From assembly GCA_003447545.1 (NCBI GenBank), contig DLYX01000545.1:1-9786 (forward strand): a DNA stretch of 9,786 nt, in the 5' to 3' direction. This DNA comes from Deltaproteobacteria bacterium (lineage in GTDB: Bacteria; Desulfobacterota; Binatia; UBA12015). A program made the position numbers and the translations under genes. The notes beneath the pieces are model-generated. The model was not told the DNA's origin and did no database searches. It saw only the letters and a program-made list of their open reading frames with translations. This document shows, one piece after another, positions 1 to 7,616 of the stretch (positions are counted from its first letter, which is position 1; every line of letters starts with the position of its first letter).

Positions 1-510
1 CGCCATGGCGATCATCACGCGCTGTCGCATTCCGCCCGACAACTCGTGTGGATACGCCGACGCCCGATTTTCCGGATCGGGAATCTCTACTATCCGCAAC
101 ATCTCGACCGCTCGGCCCCAGGCCTCGCGCCGTGAAACTCTTTCATGGTGCCGAACCACCTCTGCTATCTGGCGCCCCACCGTAAAGAGTGGATTCAACG
201 ACGTCATCGGCTCCTGGAAAACCATCGAAATCTCTTTGCCCCGCACCCTGCGGAATTCCCGCGCGGAGAGCTGTAAAAGATCTCGCCCGGCGAATTGAAT
301 CGTTCCCGAGACCACGCGTGCAGACGGGCTCAGAAGCCCCAAAATCGACAGGGCAGAGACGCTCTTGCCCGAGCCTGATTCGCCGACCAACCCGAGGGTG
401 GCCCCCGATGAAAGATCAAATGACGCTCCATCGACAGCTCGAGCAACCCCGTGTGGCGTGTGGAAATCCACCACAAGGTCCGTCACCTGCAGAATAGGGG
501 CTCCCTTCAT
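1..510 (-). CDS. Peptide ABC transporter ATP-binding protein (DppD/OppD type), 3' part cut by window edge
   Basis: Cytoplasmic ATPase that should drive the peptide permease encoded just upstream. Reading the minus strand from the ATG at 510-508, the frame stays open for 170 codons to base 1. The product shows Walker A GESGSGKS (residues 43-50), a Q-loop in [11 protein letters not shown] (Q99) and the ABC signature [14 protein letters not shown] (157-170). The last is the LSGGMRQR form typical of the oligopeptide/dipeptide/nickel subfamily. Walker B, the H-loop and the C-terminal oligopeptide-binding extension lie outside the window. The start ATG overlaps the TGA of the permease gene by four bases (ATGA), which suggests translational coupling. 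Family assignment is firm; the substrate (oligopeptide, dipeptide or other) cannot be told from the ATPase. Confidence 0.95.
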   Translation of the reverse strand, partial: MKGAPILQVTDLVVDFHTPHGVARAVDGASFDLSSGATLGLVGESGSGKSVSALSILGLLSPSARVVSGTIQFAGRDLLQLSAREFRRVRGKEISMVFQEPMTSLNPLFTVGRQIAEVVRHHERVSRREAWGRAVEMLRIVEIPDPENRASAYPHELSGGMRQRVMIAMA

Positions 511-1529
511 CGGTCAAGAACTCTGGTTTGGGGATCGAATCGGTCCTGCAGACGATCACCCAAAAAATTGAAAGCCATCGTTGCCACAACGATCAAAATA
601 CCCGGGGCCAGGACCCACGGCCTGTAATCAAGATTGGTGAGATTCTGCGCGTCGCGCAGCAAGGCTCCCCAACTCGTTCCCGGCTCCTGGATCCCGACCC
701 CCAAAAGCGACAAGGCACTCTCGCCGAGAATAAATCCGGGAATCGCCAGAGTGGCCGCAACGAGGGTGTAGGAGAAAGTTGCCGGCAGCACATGCTGCAG
801 GACGATTCGCGTGGGAGAGGCCCCGAGCGCACGGGCCGCCTGCACATAATCTCGTTCGCGAATCGATGCCGTCATGCCACGAAGAACCCGAGCCAAACCG
901 GCCCATCGGATAAAGCTCATCAAGGCGACCAGCAGAAAGAACGTTTGCACAGGCGATAGCCCCGGCGGAATCACGGCAGCGAGAGCCAGAAGGAAGAAAA
1001 ACGAAGGCAAGGCCATCATCACCTCGCACAATCGCATCAAGAGATGATCAACTCGCCCGCCGGCATATCCCGCCACCACCCCGACAAAAATCCCGATTGT
1101 GAAACTGATCACAACCCCGACGATACCGATCGACAGGCTGACACGACCGCCGAACAAGACGCGGGAGAAGAGATCTCGCCCGAGGGCATCCGTCCCCAGC
1201 AAAAAGACATTTCCATTCCCCGGCTCAGGCGCCAAAAGATGTCCGTGGACGAAAAACTGCAGAGGGATTCGCTGCTCGAGGTCCACCCTGTAGAGACGGC
1301 GCATGGGATCGACCAGGGTCTGAGGATGGACGTAGAGAAGACTTTCCGAAATCCAATTCTGAGGCGGAGAAAGGTGGAGAATCATCGGCGGCGCGTCGGG
1401 GGACTGGCGGTCCTGAGTCTCCGGTGAATGGAACGCGATCCATGGTGCGAAAATAGCCGAAAAATAGAGCAGAAAGAGGATTGCCCCACTGAGCCCCCAA
1501 GAGGGCCCTCGCCATGCTCGAATGCGCAT
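507..1529 (-). CDS. Peptide ABC transporter permease, DppC/OppC type
   Basis: Inner-membrane permease subunit of 340 aa, partner of the DppB-type subunit encoded upstream. One membrane helix (about 13-33) is followed by a long extracytoplasmic loop, then the family hallmark GTDALGRD (112-119). Five further helices follow, with the EAA coupling loop at about 229-249 ([18 protein letters not shown]), which docks on the ATPase. I chose the ATG at 1529-1527: it overlaps the TGA of the upstream permease gene (TGATG), and the protein then begins directly with a positively charged stretch before helix 1. The same frame is open to an ATG at 1574, but that start would add 15 residues inside the upstream gene. 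The loop before GTDxxGRD is roughly 40-50 residues longer than in the familiar enteric DppC. It includes a Pro-rich part and a LYVHP...VDPMRRLY segment. Confidence 0.95.
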   Translation of the reverse strand: MRIRAWRGPSWGLSGAILFLLYFSAIFAPWIAFHSPETQDRQSPDAPPMILHLSPPQNWISESLLYVHPQTLVDPMRRLYRVDLEQRIPLQFFVHGHLLAPEPGNGNVFLLGTDALGRDLFSRVLFGGRVSLSIGIVGVVISFTIGIFVGVVAGYAGGRVDHLLMRLCEVMMALPSFFFLLALAAVIPPGLSPVQTFFLLVALMSFIRWAGLARVLRGMTASIRERDYVQAARALGASPTRIVLQHVLPATFSYTLVAATLAIPGFILGESALSLLGVGIQEPGTSWGALLRDAQNLTNLDYRPWVLAPGILIVVATMAFNFLGDRLQDRFDPQTRVLDR

Positions 1530-2509
1530 CACGAATCTTCCAGTCGCTGGAAATCGATTCGAGGGTCCACCCAAACGAGGAGCAGATCGGCCATCAGATT
1601 CCCGAACAGCAGAAGCAACGAACTGATCAACACCGATCCCATCACCAGATAGATATCGAGAGAGAGAACCGCGCCCAGCATCAGCGATCCCAGCCCCTGC
1701 AGGTTCATGACATTCTCGACCAATGCGGCGCCACCGAGCAACGCCCCCAACTCGTAGCCGGCAAGTGTAACGAAAGGATTGAGCGCATTCCGCATTATAT
1801 GGATGAAGAGAACTCGTCCTTCCCCCAAACCTTTGGCCCGGGCCGTGCGCGCAAAGTCCGAACGCTCCAGTTCAATAACCGCACTGCGCATCAGGCGCAT
1901 CAAGCTCCCCATACCGGCCGTTCCCAGCACGATCGTCGGCAGAACCAGATGGTGCAATCGATCAGCCACCTTGGCGAGCGGTGCGAGTTGCTCATAGTCC
2001 AGCGAGAAAGTCCCACCCACGGGGAACCATCCGCTGTGCAACGCCCAGCGCATCAGGAGAAAGGCGAGAAAAAAATTCGGGATCGACATCCCGAGAAAGC
2101 CCAAAATCGAAAGAATTCGATCCGAGAGTCGACCGCGACGAACGGCGATCCAGACACCCAGGGGAATCGCAAGAGTCCAGGTAAAGAGCGCCGCAGACAG
2201 GGAAAGTATCAAGGTGTTGCCGGCGCGTTCCGCGATTAATGTGAGCACACTGACCCGATGAGAAAGGGAAACGCCCAGATCCCCCTGGACGGCCTGCCAG
2301 AGCCACTTTCCGTAGCGCAGCAGCAGCGGATCCCCGTATCCAAAATCAGCCTTCATCGCCTCGATTGCCTGTGGCGAGATCGAGGGATTCATTGCGAGAG
2401 AATCAAAAAAGTCGCCCGGGGCGAGTGCCACAACAAGAAAGGAAATAAAGGTAATTCCCAATAAAAGGGGAATCATCGTCGCCAGACGATGCGCCAGAAA
2501 GCCAACCAT
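1529..2509 (-). CDS. Peptide ABC transporter permease, DppB/OppB type
   Basis: Inner-membrane permease of 326 aa, first gene of the visible B-C-D transporter operon. The N-terminus carries helix 1 (about 9-30) and the family motif APGD (30-33), then GDLGVS (76-81). Further helices and the EAA coupling motif follow at about 220-245 (ARTARAKGLGEGRVLFIHIM). Length and order match the BPD_transp_1 peptide/nickel subfamily. The start ATG at 2509-2507 has no convincing Shine-Dalgarno (the leader reads GCAGTGACCT before it). No solute-binding protein gene lies between this start and the divergent gene at 2625, so that component must be encoded left of the window or elsewhere. The stop overlaps the downstream dppC-type start by one base. 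Confidence 0.95.
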   Translation of the reverse strand: MVGFLAHRLATMIPLLLGITFISFLVVALAPGDFFDSLAMNPSISPQAIEAMKADFGYGDPLLLRYGKWLWQAVQGDLGVSLSHRVSVLTLIAERAGNTLILSLSAALFTWTLAIPLGVWIAVRRGRLSDRILSILGFLGMSIPNFFLAFLLMRWALHSGWFPVGGTFSLDYEQLAPLAKVADRLHHLVLPTIVLGTAGMGSLMRLMRSAVIELERSDFARTARAKGLGEGRVLFIHIMRNALNPFVTLAGYELGALLGGAALVENVMNLQGLGSLMLGAVLSLDIYLVMGSVLISSLLLLFGNLMADLLLVWVDPRIDFQRLEDS

Positions 2510-2563
2510 AGGTCACTGCGATATCAGCATGCCGCGTCGAGTGCTTGCTCTGCACGAGCCTTC

Positions 2564-2581
2564 GCACGTTTTATTACGTGC
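2564..2581. repeat. Perfect inverted repeat GCACGT-N6-ACGTGC in the divergent spacer
   Basis: Arms 2564-2569 (GCACGT) and 2576-2581 (ACGTGC) are exact reverse complements around an AT-rich six-base centre (TTTATT). It lies in the 115-base spacer between the dppB-type gene (minus) and the 2625 gene (plus), 43 bases before the latter's ATG. It could be an operator for a dimeric regulator, or an RNA hairpin in the leader. It has no T-tract like a terminator. A six-base palindrome pair can occur by chance, so the functional claim is weak. Confidence 0.35.
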
Positions 2582-2609
2582 CCGCATATGCTTAATGCCC
2601 ATGGAGACT

Positions 2610-2616
2610 AGAGGGG
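2610..2616 (+). promoter_or_regulatory. Ribosome binding site for the 2625 gene
   Basis: AGAGGGG sits eight bases before the ATG at 2625. This decides the start: the frame is open further upstream to an ATG at 2529, but the 32 extra residues would cover the inverted repeat and do not resemble the helical remainder of the protein. Confidence 0.6.
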
Positions 2617-2624
2617 AATCGAAC

Positions 2625-3131
2625 ATGGCGAACCTGAAATTGAAAGAGCTGGAAGAAGCGATGGAAGTGATGTCGGACGGGGGCTCTGCCGCGGCCACAC
2701 GCGACAAGTTTGTCCGGCTGGGTGCTTTCCATTCACGACGAGGGATCGGCAATTTCACAACTCTCGCCAAGCGCGTCTATACCCTCAGCGGCGGCTTGCA
2801 GCGCGAAGGGCCGCCGGCCGCAGCCTTTCAGGCCCTTTGGGGTGATTTCATGCACCAGCGCCTCTCGGAGGACAGCGGGGGTAAGCTCGACGAATTGGCA
2901 CAGGCCATCAATGAACATCTGGATGACGCGGAGAGAATCAAGGAAGGGGCGCAGGCGGAATTGGAGACCGCCCTCGAGAGTTACGAGAGCTTCCTCGCCA
3001 CCAAAGTCGGCGGCCCTGCCGCTCGACTCGACACCCTGCAGAAAGCGCTACCTGAGGTCGCCGAGATCCTGCGCGCCAAACCCGTACAAGATGTCGTGGC
3101 CGAACCCGATGCCCAAGACGACGAAAACTGA
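2625..3131 (+). CDS. Hypothetical helical protein, 168 aa, family not recognised
   Basis: I do not recognise this protein. It has no signal peptide, no membrane segment and no cysteine, so it is probably cytoplasmic. The N-terminal 20 residues (KLKELEEAMEVM) look helical. A mixed central part contains two short Gly-rich stretches. Residues from about 85 to 150 are Ala/Glu/Leu-rich and look like long amphipathic helices or a coiled coil (INEHLDDAERIKEGAQAELE). The last dozen residues are very acidic (AEPDAQDDEN). The start at 2625 is set by the Shine-Dalgarno AGAGGGG. The stop is 15 bases before the LLM oxidoreductase gene, so the two are probably co-transcribed, and the gene is divergent from the peptide transporter. 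Phasin-like or cell-structure helical proteins look superficially similar, but I have no motif to support such a call. Confidence 0.8.
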   Translation: MANLKLKELEEAMEVMSDGGSAAATRDKFVRLGAFHSRRGIGNFTTLAKRVYTLSGGLQREGPPAAAFQALWGDFMHQRLSEDSGGKLDELAQAINEHLDDAERIKEGAQAELETALESYESFLATKVGGPAARLDTLQKALPEVAEILRAKPVQDVVAEPDAQDDEN

Positions 3132-3146
3132 GCCAATTCAGGACAA

Positions 3147-4085
3147 ATGAGCCCTCCGAAAATCCGTTTCGGTATTACCCTTCCGCAGCATAATGCCTCC
3201 TGGGAGGATGCAAGATCGACCGCAATCCTTTGCGAGGAAATCGGCTTTGACTCCCTCTGGGCCGTCGATCATTTATTCAGCATTCCTGACCCGACGGATA
3301 CGCTGCTCGAAGGCTGGACCGAGATCACCGCAATTGCCGCGTTGACCAATCGCATTCATATAGGCCACCTGGTGCTTTGTATGAACTACCGGCACCCGGC
3401 TCTCCTGGCGAAGATGGCTGCCACGCTGGACCAGATCTCCGCGGGGCGGTTCATCCTGGGGCTGGGCTGTGGATGGCATGCCGAAGAAGCTCAGGCATAC
3501 GGCATTCCGTTCCCGCCGGTGCGCACTCGTTTGCAACAACTCGACGAAGGCATCTCCCTGATCAGGACCATGTGGCAAGAGTCTCCCGCCGAGTATTACG
3601 GAGAACAGTTCCAGATCGAAAACGCATATTGCCAACCAGCCCCCCTGCAGAAACCGCACCCCCCGATTCTGGTCGGTGGGGGAGGCGAGAAGGTCCTGCT
3701 CCGGATCGTCGCCGCACAAGCCCAGATCTGGAACAATCTTGGTATCGACCAGCCACAGCTCGAAAGAAAGACACAAATCCTCCGGGAGCATTGCGACGGC
3801 GTGGGCAGGGACTTCGCCGAGATCGAAATTTCCCAGCAAACAACGGCTGCGATCGGCGCCACCGAGGCAGACGCCCGGAAGGCAAAAGAAAAGATTCTGA
3901 CGGATCTGCCTTTTCTGGGCGGCGGCGAAGACTGGGTGATCGCCGGTACACCCGAGCAATGTATCGAGCGTGTACAAAAGACGATCGACGCAGGAGCCAC
4001 CACCCTGCTTCTCAATTTCGGTCGAAATCCCGCTCACGAGACCCTGCGAATGTTCGCCGAAACCGTGATGCCGACATTTCGCTGA
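3147..4085 (+). CDS. LLM-class (luciferase-like) flavin/F420-dependent oxidoreductase
   Basis: TIM-barrel oxidoreductase of 312 aa in the bacterial luciferase-like monooxygenase family, probably cytoplasmic. Family landmarks are clear: the opening strand RFGITLPQ (7-14); EEIGFDSLWAVDH (30-42); the NYRHPALLAKMAATLDQISAGR block (80-101); and GLGCGWHAEEAQAYGIPF after it (105-122). PILVGGGGEKVLLRIVA follows further on, and GTPEQCIERV lies near the C-terminus. This pattern is close to the F420-dependent LLM subgroup. Whether the cofactor is F420 or FMN, and what the substrate is, cannot be read from the sequence. An AGGA lies three bases before the ATG, a tight spacing. The gene sits between the unrecognised helical protein and the DUF3108-like gene with short gaps, consistent with one transcript. 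Confidence 0.92.
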   Translation: MSPPKIRFGITLPQHNASWEDARSTAILCEEIGFDSLWAVDHLFSIPDPTDTLLEGWTEITAIAALTNRIHIGHLVLCMNYRHPALLAKMAATLDQISAGRFILGLGCGWHAEEAQAYGIPFPPVRTRLQQLDEGISLIRTMWQESPAEYYGEQFQIENAYCQPAPLQKPHPPILVGGGGEKVLLRIVAAQAQIWNNLGIDQPQLERKTQILREHCDGVGRDFAEIEISQQTTAAIGATEADARKAKEKILTDLPFLGGGEDWVIAGTPEQCIERVQKTIDAGATTLLLNFGRNPAHETLRMFAETVMPTFR

Positions 4086-4110
4086 TCAGTTCGACCGAGC
4101 CCTTGCCGCC

Positions 4111-4788
4111 ATGCTACCCAGAGGCATGACCATCTTCAGATTTGTTTTCGCCCTCACTCTGATCGGCACGCTGGCGCCGGAGGTTTCGCAAGCGGAATGC
4201 CTGGTGCCACCCTATCAGGCCAGCTTCGAGGTCAAGGCAATCGGCATCGACACCGGCGCGAGTCACGAAAAGACAACTCGTACCGGAGATCGTTTCGAGA
4301 TGGTGACGCAAGCCGACGCGCACGTTCTTTTCTACCACCGGAATGAGGTGGAAAAGTCGGCCGGCGTCATCGCCGGCACGCGTCTCGAACCTGAGGTCTA
4401 TAGCTGGAAAACCGTCGACGGAAGCGACGGCAAGGTGAAAGTCAAGAAAGGCCATCTCGACACCCTCACTGTCGGCCTCCAACTACGTGTCGATCTCTCT
4501 CGTGGTAAACTCCCCAAGAGTGTCCAAGTCACTGACGGCAACGACGACACACGGACAGCAACTGTCGAATTGCTACCCGGCAATAAAAAACTGACCACGA
4601 AAATCGGAGATTTCGAGACGCAGGTCGTGAAGGTCACGGGGCTGCCGCTTATTCGTGAGCTATGGTTCGACACCGCCGACCGCCATCGCCTCGTGCGCAT
4701 CGTGGTTCACGACACCGCGGTCGGCAAGGTGGAGATTACGATTTCCGAATACAAGGAGCTCGCCTCCGCTTGTGTGATCGAGTCCTGA
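4111..4788 (+). CDS. Secreted DUF3108-like protein
   Basis: A 225-aa exported protein. The N-terminus is a signal peptide: Arg4 and Arg10, a hydrophobic core (about 11-22) and a VSQA cleavage site before Glu29. The mature part is beta-rich: YQASFEVKAIGI at its start, a central EVYSW, and late segments IREL-WFD and HRLVRIVVHD. This pattern fits the DUF3108 fold, a periplasmic or outer-membrane-associated beta protein related to LolA/LolB-like barrels; the assignment is by pattern only. The mature protein has exactly two cysteines, Cys30 next to the cleavage site and Cys221 five residues from the end, which could form a disulfide. The ATG at 4126 would also keep a shorter signal peptide, but the AGAGG in front of it is too close to serve. 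The gene starts 25 bases after the LLM gene and converges with queE. Confidence 0.75.
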   Translation: MLPRGMTIFRFVFALTLIGTLAPEVSQAECLVPPYQASFEVKAIGIDTGASHEKTTRTGDRFEMVTQADAHVLFYHRNEVEKSAGVIAGTRLEPEVYSWKTVDGSDGKVKVKKGHLDTLTVGLQLRVDLSRGKLPKSVQVTDGNDDTRTATVELLPGNKKLTTKIGDFETQVVKVTGLPLIRELWFDTADRHRLVRIVVHDTAVGKVEITISEYKELASACVIES

Positions 4789-4828
4789 TCCTCCGAGGTC
4801 ATTGCCGCGTCGAGACACCGCCTGCCGC

Positions 4829-5467
4829 TCAGAGGAATCCGCCGACTTTATGGGTCTGCAGACTGAGCCGCCATTGTGGGTGATCGCGACAGTATTCGAT
4901 CGCCATTTGCATATTCCTCTTCAGGTCAGGACCATCGAGCGGCTGCAGAAAGAATCGATCAAACCTGAGCGATGAGACACTCTCGGGCGTCACTTTCTGA
5001 GGAAAGACCAGCTTCAACTCCTGGCCTTCCTGTAGAACAAGATCCGCCAACGTCTTGGGACTCACCGTCACCCAATCGATTCCTGCGGGTAGTTCGAGCG
5101 TACCGTTCGTTTCGACAGCGACCTCGAAGCCCGCCCGATGACAGGCTTCCACCAACGACTCGTCGAGTTGCAAAAGCGGTTCGCCACCTGTGAACACCAC
5201 ATAGGGTGCCCCCTCGGACCCCGCCGAGGGGGACCAGGTTTCGGCAACGGCCGCCGCAAGATCATCGGCAGCAGCAAAGACGCCCCCGCCCGGCCCGTCG
5301 GTGCCGATAAAATCCGTATCGCAAAAATCACACTTGGCTCCGACACGATCCTCTTCGCGCCCGGTCCAAAGGTTGCAGCCGACAAAGCGGCAGAATACCG
5401 CGGCCCGACCGGCCATCGCACCTTCCCCTTGCAGGGTATAGTGAAGTTCTTTTACGGAGTACGCCAT
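4829..5467 (-). CDS. queE: 7-carboxy-7-deazaguanine synthase QueE (radical SAM)
   Basis: Converts 6-carboxy-5,6,7,8-tetrahydropterin to 7-carboxy-7-deazaguanine, an early step toward preQ0 and queuosine; cytoplasmic. The 212-aa product has the QueE opening LHYTLQGEGAMAGR (8-21). Its iron-sulfur cluster motif is C31-X14-C46-X2-C49, the variant spacing known from proteobacterial QueE, followed by DTDF (50-53). The SAM-binding part shows VVFTGGEPLLQ (90-100), VETNGT (118-123), VSPK (135-138) and ELKLVF (150-155). Conserved FFLQPLDG (172-179) and LSLQTHK near the C-terminus complete the family pattern. The start ATG at 5467 has a strong Shine-Dalgarno, GAAGGA, seven bases upstream. The gene is convergent with the DUF3108-like gene (40-base gap, no obvious terminator) and divergent from the acyltransferase gene. 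Confidence 0.96.
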   Translation of the reverse strand: MAYSVKELHYTLQGEGAMAGRAAVFCRFVGCNLWTGREEDRVGAKCDFCDTDFIGTDGPGGGVFAAADDLAAAVAETWSPSAGSEGAPYVVFTGGEPLLQLDESLVEACHRAGFEVAVETNGTLELPAGIDWVTVSPKTLADLVLQEGQELKLVFPQKVTPESVSSLRFDRFFLQPLDGPDLKRNMQMAIEYCRDHPQWRLSLQTHKVGGFL

Positions 5468-5474
5468 GCGTAAA

Positions 5475-5480
5475 TCCTTC
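5475..5480 (-). promoter_or_regulatory. Ribosome binding site for queE
   Basis: GAAGGA on the minus strand, seven bases before the queE ATG, confirms the chosen start. Confidence 0.7.
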
Positions 5481-5537
5481 TACACTGCGCGGAAGGGCCT
5501 CGCATCCGTCGCCAACTAGCGATATCACCAATAGCCG

Positions 5538-6602
5538 TTGACTTCTTCCAACCAAAACCCCACGAACCATCCGCGCCTCCCCCAGATCGATATGGTGAAG
5601 GGCTGGGCGATTATCGGCGTGACACTGATCCACTCGTGGGTGCTCGCCGACTCCCGATGGATGACCTTTCTCTTCTATCATTCCGTCCCGGTTTTCCTTG
5701 TTCTTTTCGGTCTGAATTCGGAAGGCTGGTTCGAACGGCACGAAGGAAAGCACCGTCTCCAACGATGGTACGGGCGCGGTTTCCGACGCATTCTCATTCC
5801 CGCATGGGCGAGTTGCCTGGCTTGGTGGGCGATCGTGATCATCCTGCGCCCGCCCGAAGAGATGGTCCGGCTGAAACTGACGCTGCCCTTCTGGCACCTG
5901 ATCGGGTGGTTCAAACAAATTGGCACCAGCTGGTTCATTACGCTGATCTTGCAGCTTTTTGCCATATTCCCGCTCTTCTTCGCCTTTCGCCGCAAATTTG
6001 GCTGGACGGCGCTTCTCGTTACTGCGTCAGCGATCACTCTGCCGATCACCATGTTCCCCCTCGACGTCAAGGGCGTTCTGGGCGATGCGGGGTGGCTGAT
6101 CTTCGCGCCTCGGTTCGCGATTCATGTCGCCTTCGGCATGTGGCTCGCGGCCCGCGTCGATCGAAAAGGTCCTCGCTCCGTTGTTCTCGCCGTGCTCGTC
6201 CTCCTGCCGCTATACGCGATCGAAGATCGGCTGATTCTTCCTGAATGGTGGCGCGTTGCCGACAGATTTCTGGAAATGCCGCTCTCGGTCGTCCTGCTCG
6301 CCGGAATGGCCGCGCTCTCGCGAATCGCCTCGATCGAAAAACCTCTATCGTGGCTCGGACAACACTCGTGGGGGCTCTACCTCGGCCAAATGCTCACCCA
6401 CAACGCGTTTCTCTACCGCTTCGGGGGTGGCTGTAATCTCTATGGGTGCAGTGAGGGAATTTTCGAACGCTGGAACCTCTGGATCTATTCAGGCGTTCTT
6501 CTCGCAGGATCGATCGCCTTTGTCTGGTTCGGGAACTGGCTTGTCGAGCAGAACGAGCAACTCCGGCGCAAGGGTTGGGCACTGCCCTCGCTGGCCGATT
6601 AG
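5538..6602 (+). CDS. Acyltransferase-3 family membrane protein (OafA/NolL-like), probable TTG start
   Basis: Multi-spanning inner-membrane O-acyltransferase of 354 aa, expected to move acyl groups onto a sugar, glycan or lipid at the membrane. Key evidence is the K21-X10-H32 motif inside IDMVKGWAIIGVTLIHS, the family's catalytic region in helix 1. The RGFRRILIPAW block (80-90) and TSWFITLILQLF around helix 4 agree with it. About nine to ten hydrophobic segments follow, ending near residue 335 with a charged cytoplasmic tail. The start is uncertain. An in-frame TAG at 5532-5534 closes the frame upstream. The conserved PRLPQID stretch lies before the first ATG (5592), which leaves TTG at 5538 as the likely start, without a clear Shine-Dalgarno. 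The acceptor is unknown. The stop is three bases from the convergent GluQRS stop. Confidence 0.85.
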   Translation: MTSSNQNPTNHPRLPQIDMVKGWAIIGVTLIHSWVLADSRWMTFLFYHSVPVFLVLFGLNSEGWFERHEGKHRLQRWYGRGFRRILIPAWASCLAWWAIVIILRPPEEMVRLKLTLPFWHLIGWFKQIGTSWFITLILQLFAIFPLFFAFRRKFGWTALLVTASAITLPITMFPLDVKGVLGDAGWLIFAPRFAIHVAFGMWLAARVDRKGPRSVVLAVLVLLPLYAIEDRLILPEWWRVADRFLEMPLSVVLLAGMAALSRIASIEKPLSWLGQHSWGLYLGQMLTHNAFLYRFGGGCNLYGCSEGIFERWNLWIYSGVLLAGSIAFVWFGNWLVEQNEQLRRKGWALPSLAD

Positions 6603-6605
6603 CGA

Positions 6606-7568
6606 TCATTCCCAGGAGCCGAAAGACGCCGGAAGCCTGACCTCCGCATGTTCACTCAGGCGGGACAGGTCGGCCCGCTCCAGCAAATCATCCAGCGAGG
6701 AGAGAGGCTGGCTCCGGTCCCCATTCACCAGACCCAAAAGGGAGGCCATTTGTTCGACAATCCTCAAGGGATCGTCACCAGCAAGCTTCCTCGCACCTAG
6801 TTGAAATCGACGAGAGCGTTTCGCCAAACGACCACCCTCCCCGTCCAGGACCATCGGCAGATGTGCGAAAGTCGGCGCAGCGGAGTCGAGCAGTCGAGCC
6901 AGCAGGGCCTGCCGCGGTGCCGAGGAAAGAAGATCCGCGCCCCGAACCACCTCGGTCACTCCCATCCGCAAATCATCCACGACTACGGCAAGCTGATAGG
7001 TGGTCACGCCATCGCCGCGCCGCAGGACGAAATCACCGACCTCTCGAGACACCTCTTGCTCAATTTGCCCCTGCCACCGGTCGACGATGGCCATCGTACC
7101 CGAGGGTACCGCCAGACGAATCGCCGGAGGACGGCGAAAGTCCCGGCGGCGCATTCCAAAGGCACGGCAGCTGCCCGGGTAGACCGTATCGCCCTCGCCC
7201 GGATGAGGTGCGCTGATCTGGTCCGCAATTTCCCGTCGGGAACAGTCGCAGTAGTAGAGAAGCCCCTTTGCCTCGAGGTGGGCGAGAGCAGCATCGTAGA
7301 ATTGGCTCGCCTCGGATTGCACATGAGGCGCGGACGGCCCACCCGTATCGGGGCCTTCATCCCAATCCAGACCCAACCAGCGAAGATCTGCCATTTGCTC
7401 GGCCGCGGCTCCGGTCACCACGCGCGGCTGATCGAGGTCTTCGAGACGAAGCACCAATCGGCCGCCCACCTGTCGGGCGGCCAACCACGCGACCAACGAC
7501 GCGGCGAGACTGCCCAAATGCAGCGCTCCGGTGGGGGACGGAGCAAAGCGGCCGACATAATTTCCCAT
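6606..7568 (-). CDS. gluQ: Glutamyl-Q tRNA(Asp) synthetase (GluQRS, YadB)
   Basis: Attaches glutamate to the queuosine base at the wobble position of tRNA-Asp, after activating Glu without a tRNA body-binding domain; cytoplasmic. The 320-aa product is a GluRS catalytic-core paralogue. It has GRFAPSPTGALHLGSL (6-21, HIGH-type motif HLGS 17-20) and RLEDLDQPR (41-49). The zinc site is C107-X-C109 ... Y130-X3-C134, the arrangement known for YadB. FVLRRGDGVTTYQLAVVVDD (180-199), TEVVRGADLL (205-214) and a degenerate KMSKS element LAKRS (248-252) follow. It ends where full GluRS would continue into the anticodon-binding domain, which fits GluQRS rather than GltX. The start ATG at 7568-7566 lies 48 bases from the divergent SDR start. 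Confidence 0.95.
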   Translation of the reverse strand: MGNYVGRFAPSPTGALHLGSLAASLVAWLAARQVGGRLVLRLEDLDQPRVVTGAAAEQMADLRWLGLDWDEGPDTGGPSAPHVQSEASQFYDAALAHLEAKGLLYYCDCSRREIADQISAPHPGEGDTVYPGSCRAFGMRRRDFRRPPAIRLAVPSGTMAIVDRWQGQIEQEVSREVGDFVLRRGDGVTTYQLAVVVDDLRMGVTEVVRGADLLSSAPRQALLARLLDSAAPTFAHLPMVLDGEGGRLAKRSRRFQLGARKLAGDDPLRIVEQMASLLGLVNGDRSQPLSSLDDLLERADLSRLSEHAEVRLPASFGSWE

Positions 7569-7616
7569 TGCATGGCCGTGCTACAACAGCGGCGGTCGGG
7601 AAGCTACGATACCTTC

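Noticed and set aside
1514..2239. 241-codon plus-strand open frame opposite the DppB-type gene
   Set aside because: The product is Gln/His/Arg-rich with no motif, and the minus-strand frame encodes a clear permease.
3273..4037. 254-codon minus-strand and 250-codon plus-strand frames overlapping the LLM gene
   Set aside because: Both lack family motifs and are alternative frames of a well-supported oxidoreductase gene.
4789..4828. Possible bidirectional terminator between the DUF3108-like gene and queE
   Set aside because: No stem with a following T-tract is visible in these 40 bases.
5328..5918. 196-codon minus-strand frame spanning the queE start and acyltransferase 5' end
   Set aside because: It overlaps two well-supported genes and the queE ribosome site, and the product has no recognisable pattern.
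6801..7616. Plus-strand frame open for 532 codons, joining onto the SDR at 7617
   Set aside because: The first 272 codons read the antisense strand of the GluQRS gene and look like low-complexity Arg/Gly/His text. The SDR fold begins only after 7617. It is a translation shadow, though a gene caller could wrongly extend the SDR.
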